64,000 nt of DNA from Methylocella silvestris BL2. GTDB taxonomy: Bacteria > Pseudomonadota > Alphaproteobacteria > Rhizobiales > Beijerinckiaceae. The DNA lies in contig NC_011666.1 of assembly GCF_000021745.1 (NCBI RefSeq), positions 2,755,001 through 2,819,000 on the forward strand, read 5' to 3'. The notes below the pieces were generated by a model that did no database searches, was not told the DNA's origin, and was given only the letters and a program-made list of their open reading frames with translations. Of this stretch, positions 1 through 9,594 are shown in pieces (within the stretch, counting starts at the first letter, position 1; each line of letters starts with the position of its first letter). The position numbers and the translations under genes were made by a program.

Positions 1-296
1 AGTTTGACCGCGTCGGCCCCGGCCTTGCCGGTAAAGGCGTTGGCGTTGCCCGAATTGACGATAAGCGCGCGCGCCTTGCCGCCCGGCAGACGGGCGCGGC
101 ACCAGTCGACCGGCGCCGAAGGGCATTTCGACTTGGTGAAGACACCGGCGACCTCGGTGCCCTTGTCCATCAGGACGAGCATGACGTCGGTGCGGCCCTT
201 GTAGCGGATGCCGGCGGCGCCCGCCGCGAAGCGGACGCCCTCGATCGAGGGCAGGTCCGGATAGGTTTGCGGGGCGAGCGGCGAAAGGGCTGCCAT
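1..296 (-). CDS. argJ: ArgJ, ornithine/glutamate N-acetyltransferase (N-terminal part, cut by window edge)
   Basis: This is the first 98 or so codons of a gene that runs off the left edge. The translation begins [16 protein letters not shown] and continues with [19 protein letters not shown], then [19 protein letters not shown] and [19 protein letters not shown]. The last stretch is the conserved ArgJ segment upstream of the autocleavage site, which itself lies outside the window. ArgJ moves acetyl groups from N-acetylornithine to glutamate in the cyclic arginine pathway and acts in the cytoplasm. The ATG at 296 fits the family N-terminus. argJ next to a parvulin gene and secA is a familiar Rhizobiales neighbourhood, but here a hydrolase gene sits between them. 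Identity is certain at family level; mono- or bifunctional activity cannot be judged. Confidence 0.9.
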   Translation of the reverse strand, partial: MAALSPLAPQTYPDLPSIEGVRFAAGAAGIRYKGRTDVMLVLMDKGTEVAGVFTKSKCPSAPVDWCRARLPGGKARALIVNSGNANAFTGKAGADAVK

Positions 297-411
297 CTGA
301 TGCGGTTTCCTCGAACGAGCAGAATCGCGCCCGGTTTGCAGACGCGAAGCCGCGCAGTCAAGCGAAAGCCTGTTCAGAGCCTCAAGCAGCGTTAAGCGAG
401 TTCCGTGGGGG

Positions 412-437
412 GCGATCCCGTCTGGCGACGGGATCGC
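412..437 (-). terminator. Hairpin downstream of the hydrolase gene
   Basis: An 11-bp perfect inverted repeat (GCGATCCCGTC, 4-nt loop, GACGGGATCGC) lies 10 bp past the stop of the hydrolase gene. There is no clear T-tract on the minus strand, so it may stabilise the 3' end or need help to terminate. Confidence 0.5.
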
Positions 438-447
438 GCTTTAACGA

Positions 448-1860
448 TCAGTGATGACCGTGGTCGTGACCATGATCGTGATCATCGTCGTCGTCATTAT
501 CGCAGTGGTTGCGAACGATCGGATTCTTAATGTTCTTGTCCGCCCAACTCATGATGAAGTCGAACAGCTCGAGATTGGTGAAGCCGATCATATTCATATG
601 GGTCTGGCCGTTGAACTTCGGGCTGATGAGTTCGGTGTCCAGCACCAGCGCCGGGCCGACCGAGCGGGTCTTGCTCGCATTGATGATGTCGCGCGCCTGG
701 CGGTTGCCGATCCGGGTCGCCAGAGGACGATAGTCGCCATTGACGAGCAGGAAGGGAATCTTGTCGAAATCCTTGCCGACGAGCCCAGCCTGTGTGAGTC
801 CGTCCGGATTGAAGCCCGCGCCTTCGGGAATGATCATGCCCTTCAGCATGGCGAGACACGCGCCCTTAGGCCCGCATTTCCCCCACGCGTCATCTTCTTT
901 GAGATAGCGGATCGTATGCAGAAGCGGGTTCGCCGCTTGTGAATGCCCCGAGAGGACGGCTCCCCCCAGACCTTCGATCAGATCGGCCAGAGCGCGCGGC
1001 CCGAACGTATTGAGCCCCGATACTGTGGTCGGCGTGCAGGCCGCGCATTGCGAGGTCGGCAGCGTCACTTCCGCGTTGGGAACCAGCTGCTTGTAATATT
1101 CAAGACCAAGATAAGTATTGTTCGCCGGGTTGGGGGCGGGTCCGATCGCTCCGACGCGCGACACCACTTTCAGGTCGACGGAGTTCGGACGCGGCGGGAT
1201 CGGGAACGCTGGCGGATATTTGCCATGCGCTTCCGACGGATTGGAGAAATCCTCTGGCGGGTCCGGGTCTCCCGGATCGCCATGCCGGATCAACTTGCCC
1301 GTGACGATATCCGAGCCGGCCGGAAGAAGGTGGCCGAACCAGGAGGTCCAGGCGCCATTGTCGGTGATGCGGCCCCAATTGGTCGGGATCAACGACAGAT
1401 TGTTTGTGCCGAGTCCTTCCTGGATGACGCTCTGGTCAAAGCCGGAGCGTCCGCGTCCGGGCTGGTCGACGATGAACATGGAAAGATTGTATTTGCGCAG
1501 GGCGTAGGGCAGCCAGCCCTCGCGCCCGTCCGGAGTCGCCTCGAGGCACGCCCCCGTATGCGATGATCCATGCATGATGATAAGCGGCCATTGCCGGCGC
1601 TTGTCGGGGATCTGGAACTGCACATACATCTGGCCGATCGTGATCTGCTGCGGCGCGCTGGGCGTCGAAGACGTCGCGAAATTCGTGACCTTGGGCACGC
1701 CGCCGACAAAGAAGCTCCCCTGATCACAGATGTTCAGCTTGCCCTTCACATAGGGGTTTTTCAGCGGATTTTGCCAGGCCGCCGCGCCCGTGACCGAGGC
1801 CGCCAGCACAGCTGCCGACAGAACAAAGCTTGATGTCGCGATCACACGATGATGTCGCAT
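448..1860 (-). CDS. Secreted alpha/beta hydrolase with His/Asp-rich C-terminal tail
   Basis: The 470-residue protein starts with a Sec signal peptide (about residues 1-28, ending GAAA). The alpha/beta hydrolase core has an oxyanion-type HGSSH at 97-101, a VDQPGRGRSG turn near 131-140 and a nucleophile elbow GHSQA at 305-309 (Ser307). Asp376 (VNGDYRP) and His421 (QTHMN) are plausible triad partners. The last 18 residues are almost entirely Asp, His and Gly and look like a metal-binding tail. Substrate is unknown; an esterase or lipase acting outside the cytoplasm is the safest reading. A strong ribosome site (AGGAGGG) precedes the ATG at 1860. The gene stands alone between argJ and the parvulin gene, a place where related genomes usually have no such gene, which suggests insertion. 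Confidence 0.8.
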   Translation of the reverse strand: MRHHRVIATSSFVLSAAVLAASVTGAAAWQNPLKNPYVKGKLNICDQGSFFVGGVPKVTNFATSSTPSAPQQITIGQMYVQFQIPDKRRQWPLIIMHGSSHTGACLEATPDGREGWLPYALRKYNLSMFIVDQPGRGRSGFDQSVIQEGLGTNNLSLIPTNWGRITDNGAWTSWFGHLLPAGSDIVTGKLIRHGDPGDPDPPEDFSNPSEAHGKYPPAFPIPPRPNSVDLKVVSRVGAIGPAPNPANNTYLGLEYYKQLVPNAEVTLPTSQCAACTPTTVSGLNTFGPRALADLIEGLGGAVLSGHSQAANPLLHTIRYLKEDDAWGKCGPKGACLAMLKGMIIPEGAGFNPDGLTQAGLVGKDFDKIPFLLVNGDYRPLATRIGNRQARDIINASKTRSVGPALVLDTELISPKFNGQTHMNMIGFTNLELFDFIMSWADKNIKNPIVRNHCDNDDDDDHDHGHDHGHH

Positions 1861-2631
1861 ATATCCCTCCTGGTTTTTTTTCTTTGACGACGTGCCGGGC
1901 GCGAGTTCGCCGGCGCGAAGACGCGAAGAGTCGCGTCATCGCGCGCCGGACGCCGCAACGGGTCCGTCGATCAGATCGACGCAAGGCAAGTGCAAATCTC
2001 CATTCGCGTAAGAACGCGCCCGTGATTCACAGTTACCGCTGCATCAGCGTTCGTTATCTTGAAGGTTTTACTTGGATAGCCCCTAGGGGCGCAGCGTTCC
2101 GAGCTTGCTAAGCTTGGACATGGCGTCTCCTCAATGTTTGCAACCCAATCGAATGGGCATTTTTATTGTCAGATGAGGGCGGCTGAAGTTTCATTCACGC
2201 CAAAGTGATTGTCAACTGAAAGTTGCCTTAATTTTCAATCTTAAGCTTGGCGTCGCGCGCCTTTCCAGCCGCGCCGATGGGTTGCTTGCGCCTGTGCGCA
2301 TGCCAGATCGATCAGAACGGCGCCGGGCATGTCCCATCGTATCGGTATAGTCGGCGACGCGCGCGACCGGATGGCCGCGCCGCTCAACGCGTCGGTTGCC
2401 TCGACCGGATGCGGCCTTCAGGTTTCAGATCGTTGGAGGGCGCCCCTAGGAGAGGCCCTGCGGCCAGTGCGGGGCGTTGATCGCCACTTGCGGCGACAGG
2501 CCAAAATCGACGATGCGCGCGACGATCGCTCGGCTGCGAGGCGAAATAGCGGGGTCGCGATCAATCTATCGGATTGTCGCGGCGCGACGATGCGTCCGCC
2601 ATCGCGACGCTCCCTTTAGTCTTTTATCCGT
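1861..2631. other. Intergenic region, no supported gene
   Basis: This 770-bp gap holds the leader and promoter of the hydrolase gene on the minus strand. A TTGACA-like -35 lies at 2215-2210 (minus) but its -10 is poor. Several short open frames on both strands are unsupported: none has a good ribosome site or a recognisable product. The stretch 2140-2240 is much richer in A+T than its surroundings. No RNA gene was recognised. Confidence 0.4.
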
Positions 2632-2660
2632 CTTGCCGGAGCGAGCATCGCTCCGGCAAG
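2632..2660 (-). terminator. Terminator-like hairpin after the parvulin gene
   Basis: A perfect 12-bp stem (CTTGCCGGAGCG / CGCTCCGGCAAG) with a 5-nt loop starts 18 bp after the parvulin stop codon. The following minus-strand sequence has only a weak T content, so termination strength is uncertain. Confidence 0.6.
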
Positions 2661-2677
2661 TCCTTTGGTCCTAAGCC

Positions 2678-3646
2678 TTATTTCTTCTTCCCTTCCGCCG
2701 GGGCCGGGGCGGGAGCCGCCGCATCGGCCGGCGACTCGGCGCCCTTGGCGTCGGGATCGACTTCGGGCTCGGCGCGCTCGATCTTGGCGTCCTTGCGGAG
2801 GCCCGCGACGAGCTCGCCCTGCGCCTTCTGCACGACATAGCGGCTGACCTGATCCTTGACCTCATCCAGCGCCGGGAAGGGCTTTTCGCGCTTGCCTTCA
2901 ACAAGGATGATGTGCCAGCCAAACGGGCTCTTGACCGGCGCGGACAATTGGCCGGGCTCAAGCTTGAACGCGGCCTCGGCGAATTCCGGCACCATCTTGT
3001 CCTTGGTGAACCAGCCGAGATCGCCGCCGTCGGCGCTGGTGTCCTTCGAGACCTCCTTGGCGACCTTGGCGAATTCCTCGCCCGCCTTGAGGCGCTTCAG
3101 CACCGCCTCCGCATCGGCGTCGGTTGCAACCAGAATATGGCGGGCGTGAACCTCGGTCTCGGGCTTTTGCGCCTTCAGCGCGTCGTCATAGGTCTTCTTG
3201 ATCGCCTCGTCGGTCAGCGCCGCCTTGGCGACCTGGCCGAGCAGCGTCTCCATCAGCAGCTTTTCGTGATAATAGGCGAGTTTCTTGGCGAACTCCGGCG
3301 TTGCGTCGAGCTTGTCGGCCTTCGCCTTCTGCGACACCAGGGCGCCGTCGATCAGAAAATCGACGACATAGGTGTCGCGCGCCTTGCCCTGGAGCTGCTG
3401 CGGCAGGCTGCCGGCCAGATCGTCCTTGGCGATCGCAAGATCATTTTCGGTGATCTCCTGCCCGTTGACGGTGGCGAGAACCTTTGGCTTCGCGCTGCTC
3501 GCCGCAGCGGAAGCGGCGGTCTTGGCGGCTTCGGACTTCCCGGCTTCAGACTTGGCGGTCTCGGCGGAAACAAGCGCGGGCGTCGCAAGAGCCAGCGCGC
3601 ATGCAAGGCCCGCGGCTGTGGCGCGCAAATGTGTTTTGGCAAACAT
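2678..3646 (-). CDS. Periplasmic parvulin-type peptidyl-prolyl isomerase
   Basis: The 322-residue protein has a signal peptide (residues 1-28, ending LVSA), an Ala/Lys-rich linker, a helical SurA-like N-domain (about 55-160) and one parvulin domain (about 165-252). The domain shows HARHILV (167-173), GGDLGWF (207-213) and PFGWHII (242-248), the core parvulin motifs. The C-terminus is an Ala/Pro-rich tail ending in lysines. It should assist folding of exported proteins by prolyl isomerisation in the periplasm. The frame is open far upstream to 4231, but the ATG at 3646 has a GGGAG ribosome site 8 nt ahead and directly gives the signal peptide, so I chose it. It is divergent from secA, a pairing that links export with folding. 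Confidence 0.9.
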   Translation of the reverse strand: MFAKTHLRATAAGLACALALATPALVSAETAKSEAGKSEAAKTAASAAASSAKPKVLATVNGQEITENDLAIAKDDLAGSLPQQLQGKARDTYVVDFLIDGALVSQKAKADKLDATPEFAKKLAYYHEKLLMETLLGQVAKAALTDEAIKKTYDDALKAQKPETEVHARHILVATDADAEAVLKRLKAGEEFAKVAKEVSKDTSADGGDLGWFTKDKMVPEFAEAAFKLEPGQLSAPVKSPFGWHIILVEGKREKPFPALDEVKDQVSRYVVQKAQGELVAGLRKDAKIERAEPEVDPDAKGAESPADAAAPAPAPAEGKKK

Positions 3647-4161
3647 TGAGATAGCTCCCGGAGGGTCGAGCAGGATGCGTCTCACGGACAGCATGGCTGC
3701 TCTATCTTGTTGATTTGAAATCGAGTTCGACTTTGCGGCCGGAACTTTCGGGTTGCAGGCGAAGGGTTGGCGTCGCGTCGCGCGGAGGGCCTTGAGTGCG
3801 CGCGGAGGGGAAAGATGCATGGCGGCGCGGGTTTGACAAGGTCCAACCGTAATCTTATCTCTCCGGAGCGGCCCGAAGGATGCGCTGCGGCTTGCCCGTC
3901 GCCGGCGCGGCCGGTCTGCGAATCCGTCGCCGCCGCGGGCCGTCATGGCGATCAAGCGCCTCCCGGGGCCCGCCGGAGGGGCCGCGCAAGCGAATTTCCC
4001 GCAAGGCTCGCTGCCCGAGGCGCCCCGTCGAGGCGAGACATGGTAAAAGCGCGGCGCGAGGCGACTGCATTCGCCGCGGTCGAAATCGAATTGAACGCGC
4101 GGCGGAGCGAGAATCAGGCTGAAGGCCGCTTCTCCCGTCCGCCAGGAAAGGTTGTTTGAAT
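3647..4161. other. Divergent intergenic region between the parvulin gene and secA
   Basis: This 515-bp stretch must hold the promoters of both the parvulin gene (minus) and secA (plus). I could not pick a convincing -35/-10 pair. The open frames in it on both strands are G+C-driven and lack support. No SecM-like regulator gene is visible. Confidence 0.4.
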
Positions 4162-7011
4162 ATGCTGGGCTCCTTCGCAAAGAAGATTTTCGGATCGGCG
4201 AATGAACGCCGGCTGAAGAGCTACCGGCCAAAAGTCGCGGCGATCAACGCGCTCGAGCCCGAATGGTTGAAGCTCAGCAATGAGGAGCTCGCCGCCAAGA
4301 CCGTCGCCTTCCGCGAGGAGCTCGCCCAAGGCAAAAGCCTCGACGACCTGCTGGTTCCGGCCTTCGCCACCGTGCGCGAGGCGGCCCGTCGCGTGCTCGG
4401 CCAGCGCCATTTCGACGTGCAGCTGATCGGCGGCATGGTGCTGCATGAAGGGGCCATCGCCGAGATGCGCACCGGCGAGGGCAAGACCCTTGTCGCGACG
4501 CTCGCGACCTATCTCAATGCGCTCGCCGGCAAGGGCGTCCATGTCATCACGGTGAACGACTATCTCGCCCGCCGCGACGCGGAATGGATGGGGCGCGTCT
4601 ATCAATTCCTGGGGCTGACCACGGGCATCATCGTGCATGGCGTCGATGATGGCGAGCGCGCGCGCTCCTACGCCGCCGACATCACTTACGGCACCAACAA
4701 TGAATTCGGCTTCGACTATCTCCGCGACAACATGAAGTATGAGCTGTCGCAGATGGTTCAGCGCGGCCATTCCTTCGCGATTGTCGATGAGGTGGATTCG
4801 ATTTTGATTGACGAGGCGCGCACGCCCTTGATCATTTCCGGCCCCTCCGACGACAAATCCGAACTCTATAATACGATCGACAAGGTCATGCCCCGGCTCC
4901 AGCCGGAGGATTTCGAGGTCGACGAGAAGCAGCGCTCGACCAATCTGACCGAGCGCGGCAACGAACATATCGAGGATCTTCTGCGCGCGGCGGGCGTCGA
5001 GATCGAAGGCTCCCTCTATGAGGCGGCCAATGTCACGATCGTCCATCACGTCAACCAGGCGCTGCGCGCGCACAAGCTGTTCCAGCGCGACAAGGACTAT
5101 ATCGTCCGCAACGGCGAAGTCGTCATCATCGATGAATTCACCGGCCGCATGATGCCGGGACGGCGCTATTCGGAAGGGCTGCATCAGGCGCTCGAAGCGA
5201 AAGAGCATGTCCAGGTTCAGCCGGAAAATGTGACGCTCGCCTCCATCACCTTCCAGAATTACTTCCGGCTTTATTCAAAGCTCGCCGGCATGACCGGCAC
5301 GGCTTCGACCGAGGCCGATGAATTCGCCGAAATCTACAAGCTCGACGTCGTCGATATTCCGACCAATCTGCCGGTCTGCCGGCTCGACGAGGATGACGAG
5401 GTCTATCGCTCGGCGGAAGAAAAGCTGCGCGCCATCGTCCGCGAGATCGAGGCGGCCAACGCCAAGATGCAGCCGATGCTGGTCGGCACCACCTCGATCG
5501 AAAAATCCGAGCAGCTCGCCGAGGCGATGAAAAGCCATGGCTACAAGCAGATCGACTTCGCCGAGCCGCGCGCGCTGGACAAGCTCTATGCGGCCGCCCG
5601 CGCCGAAAAGCCGTCAAAGCTGTTTGCGGTGCTGAACGCGCGCTTCCACGAGCAGGAAGCCTATATCGTCGCCGAGGCTGGCGTTCCCGGCGCGATCACG
5701 ATCGCCACCAACATGGCGGGCCGCGGCACCGACATCAAACTTGGCGGCAACGTCGACATGCGCGTCGCGCAGGAATGCGCCGATCTCGAACCGGGCGAGG
5801 CGCGCGACGCCAAGGATGCGCAGATCCGCGCCGAGGTCGATGACTTCAAGGCCAAGGCGATCGCCGCCGGCGGTCTCTATATTATCGGCACCGAGCGGCA
5901 CGAAAGCCGCCGCATCGACAATCAGCTGCGCGGCCGCGCCGGCCGCCAGGGCGATCCGGGTCGCTCGAAATTCTTCCTGTCGCTGAAGGACGATCTGATG
6001 CGCATTTTCGGCTCCGATCGCATGGAGTCGATGCTAGTGAAGCTCGGCCTCAAGGAGGACGAGGCGATCGTCCATTCCTGGATCAACAAGGCGCTCGAAA
6101 AGGCGCAGCAGAAGGTCGAAGCGCGCAACTTCGACATGCGCAAGAATATCCTCAAATACGACAACGTCATGAACGACCAGCGCAAGGTCGTGTTCGAGCA
6201 GCGTCGCGAGATGATGGCCAAGCCGTCGCTCGAAGAGATGATCGACGACATGCGCCAGGGCGTCGTCGACGATCTGATCGCGCGGCACATCCCGCGCGAC
6301 GCTTATCCCGAGGCCTGGGATTCCGAAGGGCTGCGGGAGGGCGTCAAGACGTCGCTGAATATCGACCTTCCGATCGTCGAATGGGCGAAGGAGGAAGGGA
6401 TCACCGAAGACGACATGCGCGAGCGGCTGCAGAAGGCGGCGGACGAGGCCTATGCCGCCCGCGTCGAACGCAATGGCGTCGACGTGACCCGATATGTCGA
6501 AAAGCAGATCGTGCTGCAGGCGCTCGACCATCTGTGGCGCGAGCATCTGCTGACGCTCGATCATCTGCGGCAGGTGGTCGGCTGGCGCGGCATGGCGCAG
6601 CGCGACCCGCTGAACGAATATAAGTCGGAAGCCTTCCAGCTGTTCGACGAGCTGATCGCGCAGCTGCGGGAAGCGACCACCGCGCAGCTGTCGCGCGTCG
6701 AGGTCGCCTTCGAGCCGCCGCCGGGCGAGAACGGCTTCTCCGGCGGGATGCAGGAGATCAGCGGGCCTCAGGGCGGATCGTCCGGCGGACCTATCTTTCA
6801 GGAGGCTTTGTCGGCCGCAGCCTTCGCCCCGCCGCCGCTCGCGCCGCTCGAATTTTCCGATGAGTCGGGCTCGACGGCGACGCTGGCGCGTCCGGCGCAA
6901 TCGGCCAGTCGCGACGAGCCGGCCGGCGGCTACGCCAAGGTCGGGCGCAACCAGCCCTGCCCCTGCGGCTCCGGCAAGAAATACAAGCACTGCCATGGCG
7001 CCTTGACCTGA
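4162..7011 (+). CDS. secA: Preprotein translocase ATPase SecA
   Basis: SecA is the motor that pushes unfolded preproteins through SecYEG using ATP. The 949-residue product has Walker A GEGKT (about 105-109), the DEAD-type box around [17 protein letters not shown], the preprotein cross-linking domain, the second nucleotide-binding fold with [14 protein letters not shown], and the [11 protein letters not shown] motif. The C-terminus has the SEC-C zinc motif [14 protein letters not shown] used for SecB and ribosome contact. The frame also opens at a TTG at 4156, but the ATG at 4162 has the better spacing to AGGAAAGG (4144-4151) and gives the usual MLGSFAKK start. Length is typical. It stands as a single gene here. 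Confidence 0.98.
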   Translation: MLGSFAKKIFGSANERRLKSYRPKVAAINALEPEWLKLSNEELAAKTVAFREELAQGKSLDDLLVPAFATVREAARRVLGQRHFDVQLIGGMVLHEGAIAEMRTGEGKTLVATLATYLNALAGKGVHVITVNDYLARRDAEWMGRVYQFLGLTTGIIVHGVDDGERARSYAADITYGTNNEFGFDYLRDNMKYELSQMVQRGHSFAIVDEVDSILIDEARTPLIISGPSDDKSELYNTIDKVMPRLQPEDFEVDEKQRSTNLTERGNEHIEDLLRAAGVEIEGSLYEAANVTIVHHVNQALRAHKLFQRDKDYIVRNGEVVIIDEFTGRMMPGRRYSEGLHQALEAKEHVQVQPENVTLASITFQNYFRLYSKLAGMTGTASTEADEFAEIYKLDVVDIPTNLPVCRLDEDDEVYRSAEEKLRAIVREIEAANAKMQPMLVGTTSIEKSEQLAEAMKSHGYKQIDFAEPRALDKLYAAARAEKPSKLFAVLNARFHEQEAYIVAEAGVPGAITIATNMAGRGTDIKLGGNVDMRVAQECADLEPGEARDAKDAQIRAEVDDFKAKAIAAGGLYIIGTERHESRRIDNQLRGRAGRQGDPGRSKFFLSLKDDLMRIFGSDRMESMLVKLGLKEDEAIVHSWINKALEKAQQKVEARNFDMRKNILKYDNVMNDQRKVVFEQRREMMAKPSLEEMIDDMRQGVVDDLIARHIPRDAYPEAWDSEGLREGVKTSLNIDLPIVEWAKEEGITEDDMRERLQKAADEAYAARVERNGVDVTRYVEKQIVLQALDHLWREHLLTLDHLRQVVGWRGMAQRDPLNEYKSEAFQLFDELIAQLREATTAQLSRVEVAFEPPPGENGFSGGMQEISGPQGGSSGGPIFQEALSAAAFAPPPLAPLEFSDESGSTATLARPAQSASRDEPAGGYAKVGRNQPCPCGSGKKYKHCHGALT

Positions 7012-7148
7012 CGGCCGGCGCCGTCGCGGCGCACAAGGTTACCAACCGGTAACGATCGCGTGCGCCGACGCACAGCGAGCAGGGCAGGGCGAAAATAGTC
7101 TCTCCTCATCGGCGGCAGGAAGCGCGCCGCCCCAAAGGAGAGACGAAC

Positions 7149-7430
7149 ATGACCGTAGCCCGCAAAACACTCGCCGCCGGCCTCGCCGCCGCTACCTTGA
7201 GCCTCGGCCTCGCCGCGTCCGCGACGCCCGCCGCCGCCTGGGGCTATTATCATCCCTGGGGCTGGGGCGTTGGAGCCGCCGCCGCGGGCCTCGCCATCGG
7301 CGTCGCCGCTGCGGCCGCCGCCTCTTCGTCGCCCTATGGCTACGCTCCGGCCTGCTACTTCGAGCGCCAGCCCGTGGTCAACGCCTATGGCAATATCGTC
7401 GGCTACCGCCGCGTTCGCATTTGCGACTAA
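7149..7430 (+). CDS. Small secreted protein, Gly/Ala-rich, unknown function
   Basis: A 93-residue protein with a clear signal peptide (about 1-34, ending TPAAAWG). It continues with an aromatic GYYHPWGWG stretch, a hydrophobic Ala/Gly segment (about 45-65) that could insert in or cross a membrane, and a short C-terminal part with two cysteines (PACYFER and RICD). Similar small proteins with a YxHPWGWG start and a GYRRVRIC end are common in Hyphomicrobiales and have no assigned role. Translation is well supported by AAAGGAG 8 nt before the ATG and by a rho-independent terminator right after the stop. An inverted repeat (GTTACC-AACC-GGTAAC, 7038-7053) lies about 95 bp upstream. It is probably monocistronic. 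Confidence 0.75.
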   Translation: MTVARKTLAAGLAAATLSLGLAASATPAAAWGYYHPWGWGVGAAAAGLAIGVAAAAAASSSPYGYAPACYFERQPVVNAYGNIVGYRRVRICD

Positions 7431-7471
7431 AGATTTGATTGCATCATTTGCCCGCCAAAGCGGGCCTTAAG

Positions 7472-7502
7472 CCCCGGAGCGCCGCTTCCGGGGTTTTGTT
7501 TT
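7472..7502 (+). terminator. Rho-independent terminator
   Basis: Stem CCCCGGA / TCCGGGG with an 8-nt loop, followed by TTTTGTTTT. It ends the small secreted-protein gene and lies between two convergent genes. Confidence 0.85.
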
Positions 7503-7511
7503 GCGCTTCGT

Positions 7512-8534
7512 TCAGGACACGTCGGCCTGGCGGTCGAGACGCCGGCCGGCCGCCGCCGGCGCCGCCGCATTGGGCTCGGCGTGCAAAACCTCTTTCAGTT
7601 TGGAGCGCTCGAACAGGACGACGATCACCAGCGAAAACAGCAGGGGAATGATGAGATAAAACAGCCGGAAGATGAGAAGCGCGGCCAAAACCTCGATTTG
7701 CGGCGTCGCCGGCATCGCCTTGATGAAGAGAATCTCGAACACGCCAAGGCCGCCCGGCGCATTCGAGGCGAGGGCGACCGAGAAAGAGGCCAGGAACACG
7801 GCGAGCACCACGAGGAAACCGGGGTTACCTTGCTCGGGAAGCGCGAAATAAATGATGCCCGCCGCGCCGATCAGTTCGAGCGGCGCCGCGATCATCTGAC
7901 GGACGGCGATGTCGGGCCGCGGATATTCAATCCGAAAACCCCGAATGACGAGGGGCTTCAGCCCGAAAATCGAGCCGGCGAGATAGGTTGCGACGCAGCC
8001 GAGAAGAATGAGTCCGACGACAAAGGCCGTACTGGGATTGGTCAGCACGCCAGGCAGGAAACCGCTGAAGCGCGCCAAAAGATGCGGGTCGAGCACGAGG
8101 ACGAGCCCGCCCATCAGCATCGTTCCGAGCGCGAAGGTGAAGGAGCAGAGCGCGACGAGAACCGCCACCTGCGCGCCGCTGAGCCCCTTGGAATGATAGG
8201 CCCGATAGCGCACCATCGCGCCGGAAAACACTGTCGCGCCAATATTATGCGCCAGCGCATAGGTGGTGAAGGAGCAGAGCGCGATGAACAGCCACGAAAT
8301 ATGCGTGACGCCCAGATGGCGCAGCGCGATGCGGTCGTACCAGGCGAGCGCGGCATAGGCGAGAAGGGTCGAGCCGATCGCCAGCAAATAATGCGAGGGC
8401 GGGATGGCCTTGAGGGTGCGCCAGACTTCCGGCCCGATGTGCTGGCCGCGAAATTCCCGATAGAGCAGCCATATCGAGACGGCGACCGCGATCAGCCCGA
8501 TCGCGGGCCAGACGAAATCCAGGATTCGCTTCAT
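7512..8534 (-). CDS. YbhN/UPF0104 family integral membrane protein (LPG synthase TM-domain type)
   Basis: A 340-residue, strongly hydrophobic protein with about eight membrane segments. It matches the UPF0104 / lysylphosphatidylglycerol synthase transmembrane fold: a conserved NIGATVFSGAMVRYRAY stretch near residues 95-111, then GLSGAQVAVLVAL, and a late ASNAPGGLGVFE stretch. There is no C-terminal aminoacyl-transferase domain, so this is the stand-alone membrane form. Members have been linked to lipid handling in the inner membrane, but the reaction is not established for this type. It is convergent with the preceding small gene. The ATG at 8534 is a reasonable start; a partial intergenic repeat lies just upstream of it. 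Confidence 0.8.
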   Translation of the reverse strand: MKRILDFVWPAIGLIAVAVSIWLLYREFRGQHIGPEVWRTLKAIPPSHYLLAIGSTLLAYAALAWYDRIALRHLGVTHISWLFIALCSFTTYALAHNIGATVFSGAMVRYRAYHSKGLSGAQVAVLVALCSFTFALGTMLMGGLVLVLDPHLLARFSGFLPGVLTNPSTAFVVGLILLGCVATYLAGSIFGLKPLVIRGFRIEYPRPDIAVRQMIAAPLELIGAAGIIYFALPEQGNPGFLVVLAVFLASFSVALASNAPGGLGVFEILFIKAMPATPQIEVLAALLIFRLFYLIIPLLFSLVIVVLFERSKLKEVLHAEPNAAAPAAAGRRLDRQADVS

Positions 8535-8569
8535 GACGCTCCCGACGCGACCGCGGCTCCCGGTCAGTC

Positions 8570-8600
8570 TTAGAGCATGACGGCGAAAAGTGGAAACCTC
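8570..8600 (+). repeat. Partial copy of the GAGCATGA intergenic repeat
   Basis: TTAGAGCATGACGGCGAAAAGTGG resembles the end of the two-hairpin element found at 33568-33679. Only one end is present, so it looks like a decayed copy. Confidence 0.4.
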
Positions 8601-8675
8601 GCTTCGTCCGCAACCCTTGTTAATTGCCTTTGGGCGTAGGGCTAAGGCCGCAAGCGCGCTTAGCTCGCTTCGGCG

Positions 8676-9080
8676 TCAGGCGTGCGCCGCGCGCAAGCCG
8701 AGAGAATTTTCCTCGGGCGCGGCGATTAGCTCCGCGACAGCGGCGACGGCCCGGTCGCGGGCGTCGAACCCTTGCGCCTTTTCGAGCTCGGCGACGGCCT
8801 CCTCGAGCCGGGCGCGCGCATCCTCAAGCTGGGTCACCAGCTCCTGCGCCGAGCGGTTCAGATTGTCGCGGCGCGCACGGGCGGCGCGCGCATAGGTCGG
8901 ATAGGCGAAATGCGCGGTGTCGAAAATGCCGGCCCGCTGCTCCTCGATGTCGATTTCCTGTTCGAGCTCACGCGCGATCTTCGAGAATTCAGCGACCATC
9001 GAGTCGATCTGGGCGACGCGGCGGCGCTTTTCCTCGACCTGAAATGTCTTGAGGCGAAGGAGTGAGTCTTGCAGCTTCAT
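8676..9080 (-). CDS. FliJ-like coiled-coil protein
   Basis: A 134-residue, highly charged and almost wholly helical protein. It starts MKLQDSLLRLKTFQVEEKRR and has long heptad-like runs through residues 10-110. Length and pattern match FliJ, the small coiled-coil protein that binds FliI and helps load flagellar export substrates. The reading is by pattern, because FliJ proteins are poorly conserved. No other flagellar gene is in the window. A FliJ-type gene next to ctrA is seen in other Rhizobiales, which supports the call. The ATG at 9080 was chosen over a longer frame to 9389, which has no family support. It is divergent from ctrA, so the promoter region is shared. Confidence 0.65.
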   Translation of the reverse strand: MKLQDSLLRLKTFQVEEKRRRVAQIDSMVAEFSKIARELEQEIDIEEQRAGIFDTAHFAYPTYARAARARRDNLNRSAQELVTQLEDARARLEEAVAELEKAQGFDARDRAVAAVAELIAAPEENSLGLRAAHA

Positions 9081-9355
9081 GTTTGGTCCCAACCCCTGAA
9101 TGCGCTCTACGCCCTGGCGCGCCCGCTGCGCAGCTGACTGGCAGTCGGCAATTGGCCGACGGCGCCGATCCCGCACGGGCCCGGTGGACGGCTGTCCATT
9201 GCCCGGAGTGTGCAGCAGCAAAGTTGCCCATTCGTTACTCGCCGCCAAAGAAGCGCACGGGGTTGAAGCTGCGAAATTTCGCGGGGGACAGCGTTCGTCC
9301 TGGCGCAAGCTTGCCGAGGCGCGCTGTAGGGTAAAATGAAGAATTCGCACGGCGC

Positions 9356-9377
9356 GATTCGTTTTCGATTCGGATTC
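9356..9377. promoter_or_regulatory. Cluster of three GANTC (CcrM) sites upstream of ctrA
   Basis: GATTC occurs at 9356-9360, 9367-9371 and 9373-9377, three sites within 22 bp, about 220 bp before the ctrA start. GANTC is the target of the cell-cycle methyltransferase CcrM; methylation state and GcrA control a ctrA promoter in Caulobacter. TTAA half-sites follow at 9452, 9466 and 9493 but not at the 7-bp spacing of a full CtrA box. Confidence 0.6.
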
Positions 9378-9594
9378 CTGGCCGGACAATTTGCCGTCGA
9401 TGCAGCGAAATCACACTGCCGCCAAATCCGAATGGTGAAGGAATGTTTTTATTAACGAATGCCCGTTAAGGTTACGAAACTCGTACCGAAGGATTAACGC
9501 CAGCGGCTGGCAGGTCCGGGCAGGCAGGTCCGGCGGGCGGCCTCTGAACGATCTCGCGCCGGCAGGCGACCGACAGGGCAAGTGGGGACCTCAG

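Noticed and set aside
1830-2619. Several short open frames between the hydrolase and parvulin genes
   Set aside because: No ribosome sites, no domains, and overlapping frames on one strand; typical of chance open frames at high G+C.
4114-5208. Long minus-strand open frame across secA
   Set aside because: It is a shadow of the secA frame in G+C-rich DNA; the translation shows no family features and secA is certain.
7581-8573. Plus-strand open frame opposite the YbhN-type gene
   Set aside because: Highly charged, low-complexity translation typical of the complement of membrane-protein codons.
9452-9497. TTAA pairs before ctrA as a CtrA box
   Set aside because: The TTAA motifs at 9452 and 9466 are 10 bp apart rather than 7, and the one at 9493 has no partner. 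They are half-sites at most.
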